A stretch of DNA of 64,000 nucleotides, taken from the NCBI GenBank assembly GCA_017405805.1, contig JAFQZU010000039.1:32170-96169 (forward strand), written 5' to 3'. The position numbers were made by a program, and so were the translations under genes. This stretch comes from Lachnospiraceae bacterium (GTDB lineage: Bacteria > Bacillota > Clostridia > Lachnospirales > Lachnospiraceae). The notes under the pieces are model-generated. The model saw only the letters and a program-made list of their open reading frames with translations, was not told the DNA's origin and searched no databases. This document shows positions 59,218 through 64,000 of the stretch, piece by piece (positions within the stretch are counted from its first letter, which is position 1; every line of letters starts with the position of its first letter).

Positions 59218-60576
59218 ATGGAAGACGACAAAATCTTAAAAACCGACGCAGCGGAGGACCCGCAGGCAGAAACAATGCAGGCGGAGACAGATCCGCAGGC
59301 GCAGGCAGATGTTCGGGAACCGGCCCAGGACCCGGACGAGCATACCCGGCTGGACAGGAAATCCCCGGGCAGGCCTTATCTGCCGTGGAGGGCCAAACTC
59401 TTCCGCATGGTGTCTGTCGGCGTAGTGGGAGAGCCCGTCAACCAGTTTTACGACATCCTCAGCACAGGGGCCGTGATCGCCAATCTGGCGGTCGGGATCC
59501 TCAGCACGTTTGACGATATCAATGCGGTATACGGAAATTTTTTCACGGCGGTGGAGATCGTCACGATTTTGTTTTTTGCCGTGGACTATGTGCTGCGGCT
59601 GATCACGGCGCCGGAGCTGTATCCGGAGAAGAAGGAGTCGATGGCGCGCCTGGCCTACATGGTCTCTCCGGCGGGCATCATCGACCTGCTCTCTTTTCTG
59701 CCCTACGGACTGCCGATGTTCTTCCCGGCCGGCATGGCGGCCTTCCGCCTCTTCCGGGTGGCCAGGATCTTCCGCCTGTTCCGGATCAACGCCTATTACG
59801 ACAGCCTGAACGTGATCACGGAGGTCCTGTACCGCAAGCGGCAGCAGCTTCTGTCCTCCGTTTTTATCATCGCGACGCTGATGGTGGCTTCGAGCCTGTG
59901 CATGTACAGTCTTGAGCACGACGCGCAGCCGGACGTCTTCCGCAACGCTTTTTCCGGCATCTGGTGGTCCGTATCCACCATGCTGACGGTCGGTTACGGG
60001 GACATCTACCCGATCACGCCCCTGGGCAAGGCGCTCAGCATCATCATCACGTTTCTCGGCGTGGGCGTGGTGGCCATCCCGACCGGTATCATTTCGGCCG
60101 GTTTTGTCGAGCAGTACTCGATCTTAAAGCACAAGGGCGAATATGCGGTGGAAGAGAAGCTCCGCGTGATCAAGGTCAGACTGATCGCGGGAGACAGGTG
60201 GTGCGGCAAAACCATACGCGGCATCGCCCTGCCGAAAAAATCCATGGCGGTCGCCATCCTGCGCGGAAACCGGAACATCGAGCCAACGCCCGAGGTCATC
60301 CTTTATCCCGGGGACATCGTGGTGATCGGTGCCGAGGCCTCCGCCAACGAGCCGTTGGAAGAGCTGCGGGAGATCCGGATCTCAGAAGGACACGCCTGGA
60401 ACAACGAGGCCATAGGGGACTTGGATATCTCCAGGCAGTCCTATATCGCGGTAGTGCAGAGGGGGGACAAGATCCTGACCCCCAGACAGGACCTTATCCT
60501 TCGCAAGGGGGACGAAGTGTTTATTTTTGACAAGCGCGGGAGAAAGCGCCCGCAAATCATGGATGAGGACGAGTGA
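59218..60576 (+). CDS. Voltage-gated-type potassium channel with RCK_C domains
   Basis: A 452-residue channel. A polar, acidic N-terminus (~1-70) precedes six membrane segments; S4 is Arg-rich (FRLFRVARIFRLFRINAY) and the selectivity filter is TVGYGD (residues 257-262). The C-terminus has two TrkA-C/RCK_C-like domains (ALPKKSMAVAILRGN and ISRQSYIAVVQRGDK) that would bind a ligand in the cytoplasm. It likely conducts K+ for membrane potential or turgor control. CGGAGGGAGA precedes the ATG. It abuts the nucleotidase gene with no gap. Confidence 0.9.
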   Translation: MEDDKILKTDAAEDPQAETMQAETDPQAQADVREPAQDPDEHTRLDRKSPGRPYLPWRAKLFRMVSVGVVGEPVNQFYDILSTGAVIANLAVGILSTFDDINAVYGNFFTAVEIVTILFFAVDYVLRLITAPELYPEKKESMARLAYMVSPAGIIDLLSFLPYGLPMFFPAGMAAFRLFRVARIFRLFRINAYYDSLNVITEVLYRKRQQLLSSVFIIATLMVASSLCMYSLEHDAQPDVFRNAFSGIWWSVSTMLTVGYGDIYPITPLGKALSIIITFLGVGVVAIPTGIISAGFVEQYSILKHKGEYAVEEKLRVIKVRLIAGDRWCGKTIRGIALPKKSMAVAILRGNRNIEPTPEVILYPGDIVVIGAEASANEPLEELREIRISEGHAWNNEAIGDLDISRQSYIAVVQRGDKILTPRQDLILRKGDEVFIFDKRGRKRPQIMDEDE

Positions 60577-61179
60577 ATGGATAATTTTTTCGCGACGGTT
60601 TCCAGAATGAAGTATATCGAGAGATGGGCCCTGATGCGCAATGCGCGGCTGGAGACCCTGAGCGAGCACGCGCTGGAAGTGGCCATGATCGCCCATGCGC
60701 TGTGCGTTCTGGGAAACGTGCGGTACGGACGGCGTCTCAACGCGGACCGGGCGGCCCTGATCGGCATCTACCACGACGCGGCCGAGATCATCACGGGAGA
60801 CATGCCGACGCCGGTCAAATATTACAACAGCGACATCCGGGACGCCTACAAGGAAGTGGAGCACATGGCGGAAAAAAGGCTCCTCACCCAGCTCCCCGCC
60901 GACATGCGGGGAATCTTCGGGGATATCTTCGAGCCGGAGGACACGGAGGAGGACCGCTATATGCGCCGCCTGGTGAAGGCGGCGGACAAGCTCTCCGCCC
61001 TGATCAAGTGCACGGAGGAGGAGCGGTCCGGCAACAGCGAGTTCCGCACGGCCGCGGTCACGGTCAGAAAAGCGGTGGAGGAGCTTGCCCGGGAGCTTCC
61101 GGAGGTGCGGGATTTCACGGAGCAGTTCCTGCCCTCCTACGGCAGGACCCTGGACGAGCTTCTGCAGCGCGAAATATGA
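60577..61179 (+). CDS. HD-domain 5'-deoxynucleotidase (YfbR-like)
   Basis: A 200-residue HD-superfamily phosphohydrolase. SEHALEVAMIAHAL and IYHDAAEIITGDMPTPVKYY supply the metal-binding His/His-Asp and the YfbR-specific motif; a later KAADKLSALIKC gives the second Asp. Such enzymes dephosphorylate deoxynucleoside monophosphates, helping dTTP balance. The ATG directly follows the channel gene stop. Length is normal for the family. Confidence 0.9.
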   Translation: MDNFFATVSRMKYIERWALMRNARLETLSEHALEVAMIAHALCVLGNVRYGRRLNADRAALIGIYHDAAEIITGDMPTPVKYYNSDIRDAYKEVEHMAEKRLLTQLPADMRGIFGDIFEPEDTEEDRYMRRLVKAADKLSALIKCTEEERSGNSEFRTAAVTVRKAVEELARELPEVRDFTEQFLPSYGRTLDELLQREI

Positions 61180-61240
61180 GCCTATGGCAGGGAGCGCTGC
61201 GCCGGCTGCTGCCGGCGCGGCACTCCGGAATGGAGAGTAC

Positions 61241-61741
61241 ATGAAAGTTCTGGTAGTGAGCGATTCCCATGGCCGCAATGACCTGCTTCGGCAGGCCATC
61301 GGGCAGGAGGCGCCGATCGATCTCCTCATCCACGCCGGCGACGTGGAGGGGGACCTGAAAAAGATCCTCGGGGAGGAGACCGAATACAAGATCAAAGTGG
61401 TCGCCGGCAATATGGACCGGTCGGCGGAGGTGAATGCGAGCCTTGCTTTTGACGTGGGCGCGCACAGGGTCTTTCTGACCCACGGCCACCACTACGGCGT
61501 GCACTACACGGCGTCCGCCCTGGTGGACATGGCCAAAAAATGCAAGGCCGACGTGGCCATCTTCGGGCACACGCACATGCCGGTCAGGGAGAAGGAGGAC
61601 GGCGTCCTGCTCCTGAACCCGGGCAGCATCGCAAAGCCCAGGCAGGGGCCGGACAAGACCTACATCGTGATCCAGGTGGACGACAAAACAGGGGAATGGG
61701 ACCTGAAATTCAAAAAACTCCCCCGGCAGTCCTGGTTCTGA
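61241..61741 (+). CDS. YfcE/MJ0936-family metallophosphodiesterase
   Basis: A 166-residue calcineurin-like phosphoesterase. Metal ligands are visible in VVSDSHGRND, IHAGDVEG, VVAGNMDR and THGHHYGV, with IFGHTHMP and LLNPGSIAKPR closing the site. Homologues hydrolyse phosphodiesters such as bis-pNPP or cyclic nucleotides; the natural substrate is unknown. ATG 61241 follows TGGAGAG; upstream in-frame codons overlap the nucleotidase gene in another frame. Start is 62 nt after that gene, so co-transcription is likely. Confidence 0.9.
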   Translation: MKVLVVSDSHGRNDLLRQAIGQEAPIDLLIHAGDVEGDLKKILGEETEYKIKVVAGNMDRSAEVNASLAFDVGAHRVFLTHGHHYGVHYTASALVDMAKKCKADVAIFGHTHMPVREKEDGVLLLNPGSIAKPRQGPDKTYIVIQVDDKTGEWDLKFKKLPRQSWF

Positions 61742-61807
61742 AACAAAGCCCTGGTTCTGAAACAGGGCCGCACCGGGCACGCCGGGCGGGGAAATGCGGA
61801 AAAACAG

Positions 61808-63466
61808 ATGGAAACAGAAAAGAGGAACAAAAAGAGTATCATACTGCTGCTGCTCCTTGCAGCGGCGCCGGTGCTGTCCGGCCTGACGCTGTGGGCAGTG
61901 TCAGGCGCAAATCCGCTGCACATGGACATGTGGAAGACCGCCTGGAACGACGAAGTGGTCTACTACAGGGCCGTCCGGCTGATGCGGATCCACGGCCTTC
62001 CGCAGGGCGTGGCCGGCTACAACGAGGTCGCGCCGCCGCAGCTGTCCTACGGGCCCTACAATATCTTTACCTTTATTCCCTACTGGCTGCTCTCTTTTGT
62101 CACGGGGACAGACGGACATAACTATTTCTGCCATGCCAATCTGATCCTGGCCTGTGCCGGGACCTTACTTCTGGCTGCTTTCGCGCGGCCGGAACGCAGG
62201 AAGGCCGGCTGGATGATCCTCCTTTTCATGACCAACCTGATCCTTGCCAGGTACACCTGGTCGGGCATGATCGAGACCAGCTACAACTTCTTCCTGATCG
62301 TCTTTACGGGCCTGACCCTCTGGATCATACATCAGGGGGCGGGAAAACCCGGCCGGACTGCCGCTATGATCTGCCTCATGATACTCATGGTCTTTTTCTG
62401 GTCCGTGATGCGGCCCTTCTACGCGGCCCTGCTCCTCATACCCCTTTGCCTCTCCTGGAAGCGGGGGACCGGCATGGGCCCTGTGGCGCGCTGTCTCCTT
62501 TCGCTTGGCGCTGCAGCGGCGGGCGGGGCGGCCCTCAAGCTGTACATGTATTTCGGCAGCCACAGCGTGGTCAAGTACTTCGCGGACGCCGTATCGCCCA
62601 CGGCACGGCTCCGGGAACTGATCGGAAGCAGGTCGCTTTCTCTCATCCTTCAGACGGTGCTGTCCGCCAATCTGGAAGGCCTCCGGGAAGTAAAAAGGTA
62701 TCTTTTGGAAGCCAACTGGATCGGCGCGGTCACCCTCCTGTTTTATATCTCCTGGCTCTTATTATTGGTGCTCTGGATCCGGTCAATCTCCCGCAGGGAG
62801 AACGACGGGCGCGTGAGCGCGGCCTTCGGGATGCTCCTTTCGGGCGCCCTCATCTACGAGGCGACGATCGTGCTCTATTCCCCGATCCAGCTCCACCGCA
62901 TGCTGCTCGCCGTGACAGTCGCCTGCGGCATCCTGATCATCGACCTGAGCGACGGAAGAACGCTCCCCTTCATTCAGGAGCTCGCCATCCTTGGACTGAT
63001 GACATTTCTTGTCATAAACCGGCCTTCCTCCTATGTAGTTCCGCAGATGGATCCGACCTCCATCACCGGGACGGCGCAGGAGACGGAACAGGCCGAACTG
63101 GCCGCCCTGCTCCCGCTTTCGGAGGATCCATGGGACAACACCATTGCCAAGGAGGCAGAGGGGGAGAACCTGGAATATGCCTTCCTTGCACCTTCCTGGA
63201 CGGCCTTCAACATCTGTCAGTATGACGTTCTGGAGGAAAAGCTGCGCACGGGAACGCTGCAGAGCAGATATGTGCTGCTCGCGGAGGACTCGGATCTGAA
63301 GAAGCTCTGCGATTCGCTGTGCGGGGAAGAGAAGCTTCCTTCCGCGAAGGACGCGGGCGGGAAGACTGGCCTTGGGAAGGCTGGTACCGTGGAAAACGCT
63401 TCGAAGGCTGTGAAGTTGGAGCAGATTTGGGAGAAATACGGGCATGTGCTCTATAAAGTGAAGTGA
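61808..63466 (+). CDS. Polytopic membrane protein, possible GT-C-type glycosyltransferase
   Basis: A 552-residue protein with about 10-12 membrane helices and a C-terminal soluble part (~410-550). An acidic pair near the first extracellular loop (MDMWKTAWNDEVVYYRAV) resembles the metal/substrate loop of GT-C transferases that use polyprenyl-linked sugars, but I do not recognise a specific family. It starts 66 nt after the phosphodiesterase; the ribosome site is weak (GCGGAAAAACAG). A short duplication (CCTGGTTCTGAAACA) lies just upstream. Confidence 0.68.
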   Translation: METEKRNKKSIILLLLLAAAPVLSGLTLWAVSGANPLHMDMWKTAWNDEVVYYRAVRLMRIHGLPQGVAGYNEVAPPQLSYGPYNIFTFIPYWLLSFVTGTDGHNYFCHANLILACAGTLLLAAFARPERRKAGWMILLFMTNLILARYTWSGMIETSYNFFLIVFTGLTLWIIHQGAGKPGRTAAMICLMILMVFFWSVMRPFYAALLLIPLCLSWKRGTGMGPVARCLLSLGAAAAGGAALKLYMYFGSHSVVKYFADAVSPTARLRELIGSRSLSLILQTVLSANLEGLREVKRYLLEANWIGAVTLLFYISWLLLLVLWIRSISRRENDGRVSAAFGMLLSGALIYEATIVLYSPIQLHRMLLAVTVACGILIIDLSDGRTLPFIQELAILGLMTFLVINRPSSYVVPQMDPTSITGTAQETEQAELAALLPLSEDPWDNTIAKEAEGENLEYAFLAPSWTAFNICQYDVLEEKLRTGTLQSRYVLLAEDSDLKKLCDSLCGEEKLPSAKDAGGKTGLGKAGTVENASKAVKLEQIWEKYGHVLYKVK

Positions 63467-63475
63467 TCAAGATTA

Positions 63476-63511
63476 GAACCCGCAGGATGTTGGATCCTGC
63501 GGGTTCTTTTT
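63476..63511 (+). terminator. Intrinsic terminator of the channel operon
   Basis: A perfect 13-bp stem GAACCCGCAGGAT / ATCCTGCGGGTTC is followed by TTTTT, 10 nt after the membrane protein stop. Confidence 0.9.
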
Positions 63512-63612
63512 GTCAGGGGATTTGGGGTGGGATGGGGCATTAGGCAAGCTGCGGTAGGCTGCAGCAAGCCGTGGTAGGCTGCGGCAAAGCCGTGGTCATG
63601 GAAGTTGGATTC

Positions 63613-64000
63613 GTGGTCATGGTGCCTGCGGAGGAGCAGTGTGTGACCGTGTGAAGGTTATGGAGCAGGCGGCGGCAAGCCTGTGGTCATGGAAGTCGGT
63701 TTTGTGGTCATGGTGCCCGCGGAGGAGCAGTGTGTGACCGCGTGAAGCATATGGAGCAGGCCGCGGTCATAGAAGTCGGTTTCGTGGTCATGGTGCCCGC
63801 GAAGGAGCAGTGTGTGACCGCGTGAAGCATATGGAGCAGGCCGCGGTCACAGAAGTTGGTTTCGTGGTCATGGTGCCCGCGGAGGAGCGGTGTGTGACCG
63901 CATGAAGCATATGGAGCAGGCTGCGGCAAGCCTGTGGTCATGGAAGTCGGTTTTGTGGTCATGGTGCCCGCGGAGGAGCGGTGTGTGACCGCGTGAAGCA
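63613..64000. repeat. 80/91-bp tandem repeats at the window end
   Basis: Five copies of a unit beginning GTGGTCATGGTGCC start at 63613, 63704, 63784, 63864 and 63955, spaced 91, 80, 80 and 91 nt; the last runs past the window. The 91-nt units contain an extra GGCAAGCCTGTGG segment. Sequence before them (63540-63612) is related and diverged. No gene is convincing in this 530-nt stretch; an 84-codon minus-strand frame merely translates the repeat. Confidence 0.9.

Noticed and set aside
63708-63962. 84-codon minus-strand frame in the 80/91-bp repeats
   Set aside because: It only translates the tandem repeat, and the unit lengths 80 and 91 break the frame between copies.

Overview
The window looks like chromosome of a high-GC member of the Clostridia, most likely a butyrate-forming Lachnospiraceae-type gut or rumen anaerobe. 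I infer this from the butyrate-type CoA enzymes (crotonase, Pct-like CoA-transferase, acyl-CoA dehydrogenase, butyryl-CoA:acetate-type CoA-transferase), a glycine riboswitch on an alanine/glycine symporter, the uvrC-hprK-murB-whiA-crh-like block, RecD2, a DUF3048 lipoprotein, and two glycoside hydrolase family 3 enzymes with inverted domain order. I see no rRNA, tRNA, CRISPR array, transposase or prophage. Because GC is high, very long antisense open frames are common and I have left them out.

Layout. 1-5.7 kb: a short-chain acyl-CoA operon (GntP-type permease, crotonase, CoA-transferase, acyl-CoA dehydrogenase, small membrane protein) closed by a terminator. 5.7-8.6 kb: promoter, tandem glycine riboswitch with expression-platform terminator, agcS, and a ferredoxin-domain aldo/keto reductase. 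8.6-9.0 kb: a nested palindromic element next to the 3' remnant of an acyl-CoA dehydrogenase gene. 9.0-10.5 kb (minus): a nuclease-plus-P-loop-ATPase protein. 10.7-13.0 kb: fused FeoA-FeoB. 13.1-17.2 kb: coaX (minus), then nudC-recD2. 17.7-19.0 kb (minus): DUF3048 lipoprotein. 19.2-24.3 kb: GH2, permuted GH3 and GtrA, coupled by 4-bp overlaps. 24.3-26.7 kb (minus): AI-2E-family exporter and DAHP synthase.

26.8-34.3 kb: ftsH, uvrC, hprK, murB, whiA and an HPr-like gene. The last protein has Glu instead of the phosphorylatable His15 but keeps Ser46, so it resembles Crh rather than HPr and sits beside its presumed kinase HprK. rapZ and yvcK, which usually lie between murB and whiA, are absent. 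34.4-38.6 kb: GT2-GtrA fusion (minus), a two-component system, and a pseudouridine synthase. 38.7-45.1 kb: a large lipoprotein, metF, a stand-alone MetH activation-domain protein and a MetH lacking that domain, the last two carrying unusual in-frame repeats. 45.1-46.7 kb: repeats and an isolated nuclease-like gene. 46.7-49.6 kb: trxB/trxA (minus) and a butyryl-CoA:acetate-type CoA-transferase.

49.9-51.7 kb: a secreted SH3b-NlpC/P60 wall hydrolase gene split by a frameshift after a Glu-Pro repeat. 51.7 kb: a second copy of the palindromic element. 51.9-59.1 kb: a membrane-anchored GH3-like protein with a degenerate active site, a secreted solute-binding-like protein, then an ECF sigma factor with its own ECF-type promoter, a predicted anti-sigma factor and a DUF4349 lipoprotein. 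59.2-63.5 kb: a potassium channel, a YfbR-like nucleotidase, a YfcE-like phosphodiesterase and a polytopic membrane protein. 63.6 kb to the end: 80/91-bp tandem repeats running off the window.

The least explained features are the palindromic element pair (constant 59-nt core with compensatory changes, locus-specific complementary arms), the Glu15 Crh-like protein, the degenerate membrane GH3 protein and the nuclease-ATPase protein.
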